From positions 3,158,501-3,222,500 of the forward strand of contig NZ_CP034437.1 in the NCBI RefSeq assembly GCF_003952225.1: DNA of 64,000 bases, read 5' to 3'. Under the pieces are notes generated by a model. That model was not told the origin of the DNA, ran no database searches, and worked only from the letters and a program-made list of their open reading frames with translations. The position numbers and the translations under genes are program-made. The stretch is from Paenibacillus albus. Lineage in GTDB: Bacteria; Bacillota; Bacilli; Paenibacillales; Paenibacillaceae. The stretch's first letter is position 1, and each line of letters starts with the position of its first letter. Shown piece after piece: positions 54,847 to 63,601 of this stretch.

Positions 54847-55686
54847 ATGTTCAAGCACGTATTTGCTACAATGCAGGAAATGCTCCAAGAAATCATTATT
54901 CATTATCCGAGTGCAGACGATATGCAGCGCAAGCAGATGGATGAACAGCTCGCAACACTAAAGCAGTTCAGCGATAATTTCATTGAGCAATGGCTGCAGT
55001 TTGAAGAAAAAATGGCGGATTTCCGCGAGATGCAGCAGGTAGCACAAGCACAGTCACCTTCGCAGTCGCAAGCACATGCTCACAAGAATGACCTTGCAGC
55101 TCCACCGCAAGCGCCTGGCTATCCGAAGACCATCTCACAGCCGCCGCCTGCTATGAAGCGCCAAGCTGCCAGCATGGAGCATATACCGATGTCTCCGGCA
55201 CCACCGCATGCCAAACCGAATCCTGCAGCAACGCTGTCAGACAATCATGCTGCTGCAAATGCCACAGCATACGACGAAGCAGCCATTGATCTATGCCAGT
55301 CGATGTCGAAGGGTCAAGGCTACTTTAAACTGTTTATGTTCCGCGAGGCTTCGAACCATTTTGAAGAAGCGGTTCGATTGGCGCCGGATGACAACCGGGC
55401 TAGACTGTTCCTCGGAATGACTTATATGCATATGCAGGAATGGAATGAAGCGCAGCGCCACTTCACGCTGCTTGTGGAAGTAACGGAGCATCCGAAGTGG
55501 AAGGCGCTTTGCTTGAATGCGCTTGGCTGCATCCAAGCGGTTCGCATGAATTTGGAACAGGCGACAAGGTATTTCGAAAAGGCCCATGAGGCTGATCCGA
55601 ACTTTACCGATCCGCTCTCCAATATGAAATCATGCGAGAAGCACGACGGTCATTTATCCCTTTATTTCGGGAGCGGCCAGCTTTAA
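54847..55686 (+). CDS. TPR-repeat protein
   Basis: The 279-residue soluble protein has a helical start (about 1-65), a proline-, glutamine- and alanine-rich middle (about 65-140, low complexity) and three TPR-like repeats at the end (about 155-255, for example FEEAVRLAPDDNRARLFLGM). The ATG lies behind AAGGCGGG. It takes the place of an uncharacterised gene between panD and dinG. It probably acts as a protein-binding adaptor. Confidence 0.75.
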   Translation: MFKHVFATMQEMLQEIIIHYPSADDMQRKQMDEQLATLKQFSDNFIEQWLQFEEKMADFREMQQVAQAQSPSQSQAHAHKNDLAAPPQAPGYPKTISQPPPAMKRQAASMEHIPMSPAPPHAKPNPAATLSDNHAAANATAYDEAAIDLCQSMSKGQGYFKLFMFREASNHFEEAVRLAPDDNRARLFLGMTYMHMQEWNEAQRHFTLLVEVTEHPKWKALCLNALGCIQAVRMNLEQATRYFEKAHEADPNFTDPLSNMKSCEKHDGHLSLYFGSGQL

Positions 55687-55723
55687 TTAAAGTTTTAGTT
55701 TGGATGAGAGGAAATTTATTCGG

Positions 55724-57535
55724 ATGAATTATGCCGTACTGGATTTGGAAACGACCGGACATGGCGCCGGCGATGAAATGATACAGGTTGGTCTAGTGCT
55801 GCTGGATGAACAAATGTCGGTCATTCGAACGTACAGCACATTTGTAAAGCCTACGATTCCGATACCGTCGTTTATTACACAGTTGACTGGCATTGATGAA
55901 ACGATGGTGCAGGACGCTCCTGAGCTCGATGATGTGCTTATCGAATTGATCCCGCTGCTGGACGATGCGGTTCTCGTCGCGCACAACGTCAGCTTCGATG
56001 CCGGTTTTCTGAATGCAGCGCTGGATCGCTCAGGCTACATGCCTTTTGACGGCAGACGGCTTGATACGATTGATCTGCTTCGCATTCTTTATCCGACCTT
56101 AACGACCTACCAGCTCGGCGCGGTAACGGAGCTGTTCGGCATCGAACATGAGTCGCATCACCGTGCAGACAGCGATGCACTTGCTACGGCAGAGCTGTTC
56201 GCAGAATGCTATCGCAAGCTTGAAGGCATGCCGCTGCTAACTTTGCAGCGGCTTGCCAGCTTGCTCGGCGATGATATTGATGACCTAGGCTGGTTCATCG
56301 GTCTCGTGGCACAGCGCAAGGAACTGGTTACGTCCATTGATCTTGACGCGTATCACTATTTCCGGCAGTTCGCCATGAAAGCTGGCGATTGGACAGAAGA
56401 AGAGCATCCGCGAAATGAAGATGACAACCAATCGGTCGCTGATTGGACCTTCCCGCAATTTCTAGCCCACATTAAAACGGAAATAGCCGCGCTTATTCCG
56501 GGATATGAAGAGCGCGAGCCGCAGAACATGATGTTCCAGGAAGTCATTGACGCGCTTGATGAAGAGCGCCATCTGCTCATTGAAGCGGGCACGGGGACAG
56601 GCAAGTCGCTAGGCTATTTAATTCCAGCATTGTACTATGGTGTCCAGCACAATAAGAAGATAGTCGTCAGCACTCATACGATTAACTTGCAGGAACAGCT
56701 TCGGGCTCGCGATCTACCGCTGCTTGCGGCTGTCATGCCGTATCCGTTCAAAGCCGCCGTCTTCAAAGGACGCGGCAATTATTTATGCCTGCGCAAGTTT
56801 GAAGGCAAAGTAAATATGCGAGACTTCGCTTCTCCCGCAGAGGATCGAATTACGGCCTCTCAAATGGTCGTTTGGCTGAGCGAATCACAGCATGGCGATC
56901 AAGAGGAGCTTAATTTCGGCAATCGCGGCGCTGATTTCTGGGGAGCGGTCGCGAGCGATGCAGATTCTTGCCTCAACCGCAGCTGTCCATGGTTTAAGCG
57001 CTGTTATTACCATCGTGCGAAGCAGGAAGCGAACATCGCCGATGTCGTCATTACGAACCATTCCATGCTGTTCACGGACATCCGTGCGGATCATCGCTTG
57101 CTGCCGGGCTATGAGCATCTCATTCTCGATGAAGCTCATCACTTGGAAGAGGTTGCAGGCAAGCATCTCGGCACGCAAGTTTCCTACTACTCCGTGCAGC
57201 ATCCCGTGCTTCGGCTTTGCAAGGATGCCCGGAACGGCCAGCTGATTCATCTGAAGAGCAGACTGGCAAGCGAGAACATCGAGAAAACGCAGAAGTGGCG
57301 CGAGGAGATCGATGAAGTCGTGCCGGTGTTCGGCGATTTGCGTGATGAATGGGATCGGTTGTTTGAAATGCTCTACTCCATGATGGGAACAGGCAGCGGT
57401 GCAGGTGCGAAGAGCACGGCGCTTGACAGCGGGGCATCGGAATCCGGCCAATATGTACTGCGCTTGCGCGGGGGAAGCTTCCTGCTGCATGGTCAGACGC
57501 GCAGCTTGTTGAAGAAGCCATTAACGGTTATTTAA
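55724..57535 (+). CDS. dinG: DinG-type helicase with exonuclease domain, N-terminal part (frameshifted)
   Basis: The frame has a DnaQ-like 3'-5' exonuclease domain (about 1-170: DLETTG, HNVSFDAGFL, HRADSDA) and the first half of an XPD-like helicase: Walker A EAGTGTGKS (about residue 293), the four-cysteine cluster region CLNRSCPWFKRC, and DEAH (LDEAHHLEE). It ends early at 57535, after reading out of frame from about 57470. A run of five G at 57470-57474 needs one more G to join it to the downstream part. A joined protein would have about 967 residues, as expected for Bacillus DinG (931). The start follows GAGAGGAAA. Confidence 0.85.
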   Translation: MNYAVLDLETTGHGAGDEMIQVGLVLLDEQMSVIRTYSTFVKPTIPIPSFITQLTGIDETMVQDAPELDDVLIELIPLLDDAVLVAHNVSFDAGFLNAALDRSGYMPFDGRRLDTIDLLRILYPTLTTYQLGAVTELFGIEHESHHRADSDALATAELFAECYRKLEGMPLLTLQRLASLLGDDIDDLGWFIGLVAQRKELVTSIDLDAYHYFRQFAMKAGDWTEEEHPRNEDDNQSVADWTFPQFLAHIKTEIAALIPGYEEREPQNMMFQEVIDALDEERHLLIEAGTGTGKSLGYLIPALYYGVQHNKKIVVSTHTINLQEQLRARDLPLLAAVMPYPFKAAVFKGRGNYLCLRKFEGKVNMRDFASPAEDRITASQMVVWLSESQHGDQEELNFGNRGADFWGAVASDADSCLNRSCPWFKRCYYHRAKQEANIADVVITNHSMLFTDIRADHRLLPGYEHLILDEAHHLEEVAGKHLGTQVSYYSVQHPVLRLCKDARNGQLIHLKSRLASENIEKTQKWREEIDEVVPVFGDLRDEWDRLFEMLYSMMGTGSGAGAKSTALDSGASESGQYVLRLRGGSFLLHGQTRSLLKKPLTVI

Positions 57536-57543
57536 GCCAAATC

Positions 57544-58626
57544 GTGCGGCCGCTCGATAAAGTATTCTCCGCGATTAAAGATGAGATGGACGATCCGGGC
57601 ATTACAGCACTCGTCACCGATCTTAGCGGAACGATTAAAGATTTGGCCAGAGCGAGAGACGATCTGCGCCAATTTATGAAAGCGGACAAATCCGATACGG
57701 TTTATTGGCTCGAAGGCAATAGCAACTCTCGTGCCAAGTCGGTCCAGCTCTATTCCGTTCCAGCAGATGTGAGCGGCCAGCTGCGAACTTATTTCTTCGA
57801 AGTGAAGAAAAGCGTCATTCTGACCTCTGCGACATTATCCGTGCAAAAGTCATTCCAATATGCATGCGAGCAGCTTGGATTAAGCGAGGATGAACGCGAA
57901 GGCAAGCTAAAGACCGTTCAGCTGCCATCGCCATTTAACTACAGGGAGCAAGCGCTAGTCATTATTCCGCGCAACTTCCCGGTACTCAAGGGCGCTTCGG
58001 GCGATCCTCTTTTTAACGAAATGCTTGTGAAATCTTTAACAGAGGCCGCGATCGAGACGAAGGGCCGGATGCTCGTGCTATTCACTTCCTATCGGATGCT
58101 GAAGCAGGTGTACGACCCACTGAAGGAAGCACTTACCGCTTACAGTATCCAAGTGCTCGGCCAAGGGATAGATAGCAGCAACCGCAGTAAACTGACTAGA
58201 CGGTTCACGCAGCAGGATGCGTCCGTGCTGCTTGGCACGAGCAGCTTCTGGGAAGGCGTCGATATTCCCGGCGATGCGCTGACTACATTGGCGATTGTGC
58301 GATTGCCGTTCCAGCCGCCGAACCATCCGCTCGTCGAAGCGAAGTCGGAGATGCTGCAGGAGCAGAAGCAGAATCCATTCATGAAGCTCTCTATCCCGCA
58401 AGCCGTTATTCGGTTCAAGCAAGGCTTCGGCCGTTTAGTTCGGACAGGAAATGATCGTGGAATCGTACTTATTTACGATACTCGCGTTATTGATACGTAT
58501 TACGGCAAATATTTCTTGTACTCGCTGCCTGGACCGAAGATCGAGACGATGCATCAGGATCAAATCGTTCCGAGAATTCGCGAATGGCTTGCTAAAGGTG
58601 ATGAAGGAGTGACGGTTACGCCATGA
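57544..58626 (+). CDS. dinG: DinG-type helicase, C-terminal part (frameshifted)
   Basis: This frame holds the second half of the helicase: RMLVLFTSYRML, the LLGTSSFWEGVDIPGD motif V and the QGFGRLVRTGNDRG motif VI. It has no ribosome binding site for an ATG near its start, and the frame is open upstream to at least 57451 (KLPAAWSDAQLVEEA), so it is the continuation of the preceding part. It overlaps the start of rex by four bases. The break may be a sequencing error or a real mutation. Confidence 0.8.
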   Translation: MRPLDKVFSAIKDEMDDPGITALVTDLSGTIKDLARARDDLRQFMKADKSDTVYWLEGNSNSRAKSVQLYSVPADVSGQLRTYFFEVKKSVILTSATLSVQKSFQYACEQLGLSEDEREGKLKTVQLPSPFNYREQALVIIPRNFPVLKGASGDPLFNEMLVKSLTEAAIETKGRMLVLFTSYRMLKQVYDPLKEALTAYSIQVLGQGIDSSNRSKLTRRFTQQDASVLLGTSSFWEGVDIPGDALTTLAIVRLPFQPPNHPLVEAKSEMLQEQKQNPFMKLSIPQAVIRFKQGFGRLVRTGNDRGIVLIYDTRVIDTYYGKYFLYSLPGPKIETMHQDQIVPRIREWLAKGDEGVTVTP

Positions 58627-59282
58627 AGCCGATGAAAATATCCGAAGCGGTCGTTCGCAGGCTTCCGGTCTACTTACAAGTACTGAACGATCTTACGATG
58701 CGCGATGTGCAGACGGTGTCCTCCCAGGAGCTCGGGAGCAAGCTTGACCTGAACCCTGCACAAATTCGCAAGGACCTCGCTTATTTCGGTGATTTCGGCC
58801 GCAAGGGAATCGGCTATGATGTCGGTTATCTCATCGAGAAAATCCGTCAAATTTTGAAGCTCGACCAACCGCTGAACGTGGCGCTAGTCGGTGCTGGCAA
58901 CCTTGGCAGAGCGTTGTGCAATTATAATACGTATTTGAAGGATAATATGAAGATTACGGCCGTGTTCGACGTCCATCCTTCCATGGTTGGCGCTTCGATT
59001 AACGGGCTTACCGTGCTTCCGATGGATAAGCTTAAGGAGACGATTGCAGAGCGGAACATCCGAATCGGCATCATTACCGTACCGGCGCCGGAAGCGCAGA
59101 ACGTCGCGGATAAATTCGTCGAAGCGGGTGTTGACGGGATATTGAATTTTGCCCCGACCATTCTGCGCGTACAAGAGCGCGTGCGCATTCATTATGCGAA
59201 TTTCACAACGGAGCTCATGAGCCTCGCTTATTATTTGGATGAAGAAGGGGACAAGGAAAACGATGAAACGATTGTGGATTGA
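58623..59282 (+). CDS. rex: Redox-sensing transcriptional repressor Rex
   Basis: The 219-residue protein has an N-terminal winged helix (about 10-75, VSSQELGSKLDLNPAQIRKDLAYFG, cited as SQELGSKL...QIRKDL) and a Rossmann domain with VALVGAGNLGRAL (about residue 85). Rex senses the NADH/NAD+ ratio and represses fermentation and anaerobic genes. It overlaps the next gene by 20 bases. Confidence 0.96.
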   Translation: MKPMKISEAVVRRLPVYLQVLNDLTMRDVQTVSSQELGSKLDLNPAQIRKDLAYFGDFGRKGIGYDVGYLIEKIRQILKLDQPLNVALVGAGNLGRALCNYNTYLKDNMKITAVFDVHPSMVGASINGLTVLPMDKLKETIAERNIRIGIITVPAPEAQNVADKFVEAGVDGILNFAPTILRVQERVRIHYANFTTELMSLAYYLDEEGDKENDETIVD

Positions 59283-60564
59283 GAATGGCAGTTTCGTCAC
59301 GATGGACGAGCAGCGGCCTGTGCTGAAAGGCCATATGGTCATCGAAGGGGATACGATTCTCTATCTGAGCGAGCAAGCACCTGATCCGGAACCGGAAGGC
59401 GCGGAGCGGATAAGCGGCGAGGGGCTGGTGTTCATGCCAGGCCTTATCAATACGCATGGTCATGCTGCGATGTCGCTGCTGCGCGGTTACTCGGATGATG
59501 AGAACCTGCAAGTATGGCTGGAACAGAAGATGTGGCCAATGGAAGGCAAATATACCGATGATGACTGCCGCTGGGGAACCGCGCTTGCCGTTACGGAGAT
59601 GCTGAAATCCGGTACGACGACATTCGTCGATATGTACGACCGGATGCACATCGTTGCTGAAGTCGTTGAGCAATCCGGTATGCGCGGCTTGTTGACTCGC
59701 GGCGTAATCGGCCTTTGCCCTCCAGATGTGCAAGAAGCGAAATTAAACGAAGCGAAGCAGTTCGTTCAAGACTGGAACGGCCGAGCTAACGGCCGGATTC
59801 GCACGATGCTCTCGCCGCATGCACCGTACACATGCCCGCCGGATTACATCAAGCGTATCGTGGAAGCCGCAGATGAGCTGAACGTGCCGCTTCATACGCA
59901 TATGTCTGAATCTGCTGCGGAAGTACAGCAGAACGTCAATGACTACGGCTGCCGCCCTGTTGAACACCTGGACAAGCTTGGTTTCTTCTCCCGGCCGTCG
60001 CTTGTTGCACATGCAGTGCACCTGACGGACGAAGAGATTGCCTTGCTTGCAGAGCGCGGCGTAAGCGTGTCGCATAACCCGGCAAGCAACCTGAAGCTGG
60101 CAAGCGGTATTGCTCGCGTCCCTGACATGCTGAAAGCCGGCGTTACGGTATCGCTTGGCACAGACAGCGCCGCAAGCAACAACAATCTCGATCTGTTCGA
60201 TGAGATTCGCCTTGCAGCGCTTATTCATAAAGGCATTTCCGGCGATCCTACGGCAGTTCCGGCTTGGGAAGCGCTCAAGCTTGGCACGGTCTACGGCGCT
60301 CGCGCGATCTGGCAAGAAGAGCGTATCGGCATGCTGAAGGAAGGCATGAAAGCGGACTTTATTGCGATTAATATCGAGCAGCCGCATTTCTACCCGCAGA
60401 CGGAAATCGTATCTCACCTTGTCTATTCCGGTTCCGGCCGTGACGTTGTCCATGTCTGGGTAGACGGCGTTCAAGTCGTGAAGAATGGAGATTGCGTATT
60501 CCTTGACGAAGCGCAAATCCGTGCTGAAGCGCAAGCCTGCTTCGAAAGGCTGTTATCGAGCTAA
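59263..60564 (+). CDS. mtaD: Amidohydrolase, MtaD-type (5-methylthioadenosine/S-adenosylhomocysteine deaminase)
   Basis: The 433-residue enzyme has the metal-binding NTHGHAAMSLLRGY (about residue 64), SPHAPYTC, THMSESAAE and SLGTDSAASNN motifs of the MtaD/TrzN family. The likely reaction is deamination of methylthioadenosine or S-adenosylhomocysteine; related enzymes use other amines, so substrate is not certain. The ATG lies inside the end of rex behind AAGGAAAA. Confidence 0.88.
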   Translation: MKRLWIENGSFVTMDEQRPVLKGHMVIEGDTILYLSEQAPDPEPEGAERISGEGLVFMPGLINTHGHAAMSLLRGYSDDENLQVWLEQKMWPMEGKYTDDDCRWGTALAVTEMLKSGTTTFVDMYDRMHIVAEVVEQSGMRGLLTRGVIGLCPPDVQEAKLNEAKQFVQDWNGRANGRIRTMLSPHAPYTCPPDYIKRIVEAADELNVPLHTHMSESAAEVQQNVNDYGCRPVEHLDKLGFFSRPSLVAHAVHLTDEEIALLAERGVSVSHNPASNLKLASGIARVPDMLKAGVTVSLGTDSAASNNNLDLFDEIRLAALIHKGISGDPTAVPAWEALKLGTVYGARAIWQEERIGMLKEGMKADFIAINIEQPHFYPQTEIVSHLVYSGSGRDVVHVWVDGVQVVKNGDCVFLDEAQIRAEAQACFERLLSS

Positions 60565-61085
60565 TGCGCGCGAATCGATCCAAACGACCGTCAGTCATGA
60601 CGCCGTGGCGCTGGGTGCTACTCGTGTCGTTCTCGATTATTGTGATTCTTGCTGGCCTTAACGTCTTTTATCGCTCCGTGCAGTCTCCTGTATGGGAAGA
60701 AGAACGGAATATAGAAGATCAGGCGATGCAAATTGGCAGTTTGAGCAGTGTGGACAGCTCTTATCACTACGTGTGGGATGAGCCGGTGTGGGTAGTCAGT
60801 GGCAAAGACCATAACAACGACATTACATATGTCTGGCTGAAGAAGGACGAATCCATAACGCTGCGCGCAGATCAAGGCAAGACCAAAGCCGAAATTAAAG
60901 AAAGCTTCATGCTGAATAAACCGGATGCGTCGGTTGAACATATTAAGCTCGGTTTGTTCGGCGGCGAGCCTGTTTGGGAAGTTTTCTACGAGCGCAATCA
61001 AGCTGGCGAAGAGACGCACTTCTATGAATTTTATCGGTTCAGAGACGGCTCATTCGTCGTATCGTACAAGCTGCCGACGCGGTAA
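60564..61085 (+). CDS. ypmB: YpmB-like protein
   Basis: The 173-residue protein has one N-terminal membrane segment (about 14-35), then an extracytoplasmic domain of two PepSY-like units (YHYVWDEPVWVVSGKD and FGGEPVWEVFYER). Size, topology and place after dinG match ypmB. Its stop-start overlap with mtaD is one base. Function is unknown. Confidence 0.85.
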   Translation: MRANRSKRPSVMTPWRWVLLVSFSIIVILAGLNVFYRSVQSPVWEEERNIEDQAMQIGSLSSVDSSYHYVWDEPVWVVSGKDHNNDITYVWLKKDESITLRADQGKTKAEIKESFMLNKPDASVEHIKLGLFGGEPVWEVFYERNQAGEETHFYEFYRFRDGSFVVSYKLPTR

Positions 61086-61173
61086 TTTGCCAGCTTTGCA
61101 AGCATGCAGCTGCGTCAGCAAGTTAAGCCATAGTTCCCTTTTATTACACGCCCCCTCGTTAAACAGGTTGTGA

Positions 61174-61212
61174 TATACTTTCGTATAGCAGCAAGTGATA
61201 GACGAAAGTATT
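61174..61212 (+). promoter_or_regulatory. Extended -10 promoter with overlapping inverted repeat
   Basis: TGATATACT at 61171-61179 is an extended -10 box. A perfect ten-base inverted repeat, ATACTTTCGT at 61175-61184 and ACGAAAGTAT at 61203-61212, overlaps it and the likely start point. It could be a repressor site or an RNA hairpin at the transcript 5' end. Confidence 0.5.
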
Positions 61213-61245
61213 GCAATCATGTGAAAGCGAAGGGGGCTTTTTGCT

Positions 61246-61782
61246 ATGAAAATTCGTTTGATGCCTGCAGTTCTGACAGCTGTCATATCAGCTGGATTGT
61301 TAGTTGGCGGCTGGTTTACCTACCACAGCATGGCAGCTGTAAAGCCGCTAGAACGAATTGTTGCCGGGACGCCCGGCGTACTTGATTCAACACCTGTCAT
61401 TAACCGGAACACCGTTACGATAGATATGAAGCTAGACCGGACTGCCAACATTCGCGATGTCTATGATCATATTGCGACAGAGGGCGAAAGCATCATTGGC
61501 GACCGTGAATTGAAGTTGAATGTTGGCGACGCGAAGCCATCCAAGCAGCTTGAGGATGTCTGGTCAACGATGCTGTTCGATGTCGCGCAGGCGATGGATC
61601 ACCGTGAATATGCGTCGATCCCGCAGGCAACGAAGGAAGCTCAAGCGAAGTATCCAGCCGTTACCGTGACTTCCGAGATGGATGATTCCAATGTATATAT
61701 TACGCTGAAGGACGATGCGTCCGTGAAATATGTGGTTCTACCTCGCACGCCTAACACGATGGGAGCGTGGCCTAATGTTTAA
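61246..61782 (+). CDS. Exported or membrane-anchored protein coupled to the FtsH-like gene
   Basis: The 178-residue protein has an N-terminal signal or anchor (about 5-29) and an extracytoplasmic domain of about 145 residues that mixes strands and helices (VINRNTVTIDMKL, LEDVWSTMLFDVAQAMDH, DDSNVYITLKDDAS). I do not recognise it. AAGGGGGC precedes the ATG. Its end overlaps the FtsH-like gene by eight bases, implying coupled translation. Confidence 0.75.
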   Translation: MKIRLMPAVLTAVISAGLLVGGWFTYHSMAAVKPLERIVAGTPGVLDSTPVINRNTVTIDMKLDRTANIRDVYDHIATEGESIIGDRELKLNVGDAKPSKQLEDVWSTMLFDVAQAMDHREYASIPQATKEAQAKYPAVTVTSEMDDSNVYITLKDDASVKYVVLPRTPNTMGAWPNV

Positions 61783-63271
61783 TAAGTATGGCAAAGAAAT
61801 GGTGATCGGCTTCGTGCCGGTCTTTCTCTTATTTTTGCAGTTTATTATGGGTGTAAATACGATCCCGATCGTGCTGCTCGGCGCGATTGTCGGCGGTTTG
61901 CTCTATATGGCAAGATCACGCGGTCACTTGGCGACAGTAGGCGGCGAGCGCAGAACAAAGACCCGGCCTGCTAAGCCGATGTCGTTCGATCAGATTGGCG
62001 GGCAAGAGCGGGCGAAGCAGGAGCTTGTCGAAGCGCTTGATTTTCTCGTGAAGGTGGATCAGATCTCGAAGTTCGGCATTCGTCCGCTCAAAGGCATCCT
62101 TCTGACTGGTCCTCCTGGAACGGGTAAGACGCTGCTTGCAAAAGCGGCGGCACAATACACGGATTCGATCTACATTGGCGCATCCGGTTCTGAATTTGTG
62201 GAGATGTATGTCGGTGTCGGCGCAAGCCGTATCCGTGACTTGTTCAAGGAAGCAAGGCAGAAAGCAGCGAAGCAGAACAAGAGCAGCGCCGTTATCTTCA
62301 TCGACGAGATCGATGTCATTGGCGGCAAGCGCGATGGCGGTCAGCAGCGCGAGTACGACCAGACGCTGAACCAGCTGCTTACAGAGCTAGACGGCATTCA
62401 TACGTCGGATACACCGCGCATTCTGCTCATTGGCGCAACGAACCGCAAAGAAATGCTCGACAGCGCACTGCTTCGTCCAGGGCGGTTCGACCGCCATATC
62501 GGGGTAGACTTGCCGGATAAGAAAGGCCGCAATCATATTCTTAACATTCATGCGAAGAATAAGCCGCTTGATATGGAGGAAGTGAACCTCGATAAAATCG
62601 CGGAAGAATCGTTCGGCTTCTCCGGTGCGCAGCTTGAGAGCGTCATGAACGAAGCTGCGATCTATGCGATGCGTGAAGATAGCGAGGCGATCAGTCAGCG
62701 TCATCTGTCGATGGCGATTGACAAAGTGATGATGGGCGAGCGGACAGACCGTGAAGCGACGAAGGAAGAGCGTGAACGCGTCGCGCTGCATGAGCTGGGC
62801 CATGCGATTGCCGCAGAGCTCGTCCGTCCAGGCAGTGTGTCACAGGTTGCGTTATTGCCTCGTGGACAAGCGCTAGGTTATGTGCGCCATAATCCGCAGC
62901 AGGATAAGTATCTGTATACGAAAGAGTTTCTTGAAGGTCAAATTATTATTGCGCTCGGCGGTGCGGCAGCAGAAGAAATGTTCTACGGCGACCGCAGCAC
63001 AGGCTCTCGCGGCGACTTCGACCAAGCGATGAACATTGTGCGCTCGATGGTCGAGTGCGGGCTTACCGAGCTTGGTATTATCGATCAGTCGATGATGACG
63101 CCGGATAAGTGGGCATCCATCACGCGTACGATTCTGGACGAGCTGATGATCCGTGTTAAAGAGCTGCTTGAGAGCAATCGCGCAGTGTTCACGGCTTCAC
63201 TCGATGTGCTTACAGTCGAGGAAACTTTAAGCGGCGATCGCTTCCGGGAGCTGCTGGCAGAAGCGGCATAA
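61775..63271 (+). CDS. Short FtsH-like AAA+ membrane protease
   Basis: The 498-residue protein has two adjacent hydrophobic segments (about 9-26 and 30-46) with almost nothing between, an AAA+ domain (Walker A GPPGTGKT at 112-119, Walker B VIFIDEID at 173-180, arginine fingers in RPGRFDR) and an M41 protease domain with zinc site HELGH at 339-343 and the third ligand in RGDFDQA. FtsH removes damaged membrane proteins and regulators. Ordinary FtsH is about 640 residues with an extracytoplasmic domain of about 80-100 residues, missing here. A separate full-length FtsH is probably encoded elsewhere. Confidence 0.88.
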   Translation: MFNKYGKEMVIGFVPVFLLFLQFIMGVNTIPIVLLGAIVGGLLYMARSRGHLATVGGERRTKTRPAKPMSFDQIGGQERAKQELVEALDFLVKVDQISKFGIRPLKGILLTGPPGTGKTLLAKAAAQYTDSIYIGASGSEFVEMYVGVGASRIRDLFKEARQKAAKQNKSSAVIFIDEIDVIGGKRDGGQQREYDQTLNQLLTELDGIHTSDTPRILLIGATNRKEMLDSALLRPGRFDRHIGVDLPDKKGRNHILNIHAKNKPLDMEEVNLDKIAEESFGFSGAQLESVMNEAAIYAMREDSEAISQRHLSMAIDKVMMGERTDREATKEERERVALHELGHAIAAELVRPGSVSQVALLPRGQALGYVRHNPQQDKYLYTKEFLEGQIIIALGGAAAEEMFYGDRSTGSRGDFDQAMNIVRSMVECGLTELGIIDQSMMTPDKWASITRTILDELMIRVKELLESNRAVFTASLDVLTVEETLSGDRFRELLAEAA

Positions 63272-63316
63272 TCAACTACGGTTAGTTGGAAGATCTAATT
63301 ATTTCCAAAAAAACCG

Positions 63317-63345
63317 TTGACGCCTAATTACATGCATGATAATAT
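63317..63345 (+). promoter_or_regulatory. Sigma-A promoter upstream of the ABC permease leader
   Basis: TTGACG at 63317-63322 and TAATAT at 63340-63345 are 17 bases apart, with a TG one base upstream of the -10 box. Confidence 0.75.
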
Positions 63346-63351
63346 GAGTCA

Positions 63352-63445
63352 CATGATAAACAGAGTAAACTCATCGGAATAATCAAACTATCTACCGGAC
63401 CACCGGAGACCAGTGCCTATCCAAGGCGCTGCGTCTCCTTTTTTT
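63352..63445 (+). ncRNA. Candidate short leader or small RNA
   Basis: From the predicted start to the first terminator is about 94 bases. A small CCGG/CCGG hairpin lies just before the terminator stem. No reading frame with a ribosome binding site is visible. It could be an attenuated leader or a free small RNA. Confidence 0.4.
63405..63445 (+). terminator. First terminator upstream of the ABC permease
   Basis: GGAGAC pairs with GTCTCC and AGTGCCT with AGGCGCT, followed by seven T residues. Confidence 0.85.
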
Positions 63446-63540
63446 ATGGAATCCGCCTGGTTGACCAGAGGTTCTTGCAAAAGGTTTTGGGGATATCCGT
63501 ATGGTATTCGAGATGATTAAAGCGTCGACTGGTTACCCAG

Positions 63541-63580
63541 AGACACAACATGAACGAACATGTTGTGTCTTTTATTATTT
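63541..63580 (+). terminator. Second terminator upstream of the ABC permease
   Basis: AGACACAACATG at 63541-63552 and CATGTTGTGTCT at 63559-63570 form a perfect 12-base stem with a six-base loop, followed by a T-rich run. It ends about 20 bases before the permease start. Confidence 0.9.
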
Positions 63581-63601
63581 TCTAGGAAGGGAGCATCTAC
63601 G

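Noticed and set aside
57465-57480. Programmed -1 frameshift in dinG
   Set aside because: The site lacks a standard X-XXY-YYZ slippery heptamer and no downstream stimulatory structure was evident; an indel in the G run is simpler.
59743-60534. A 263-codon open frame on the - strand across the amidohydrolase gene
   Set aside because: It has an unusual composition, no ribosome binding site, and lies fully inside a well-supported gene.
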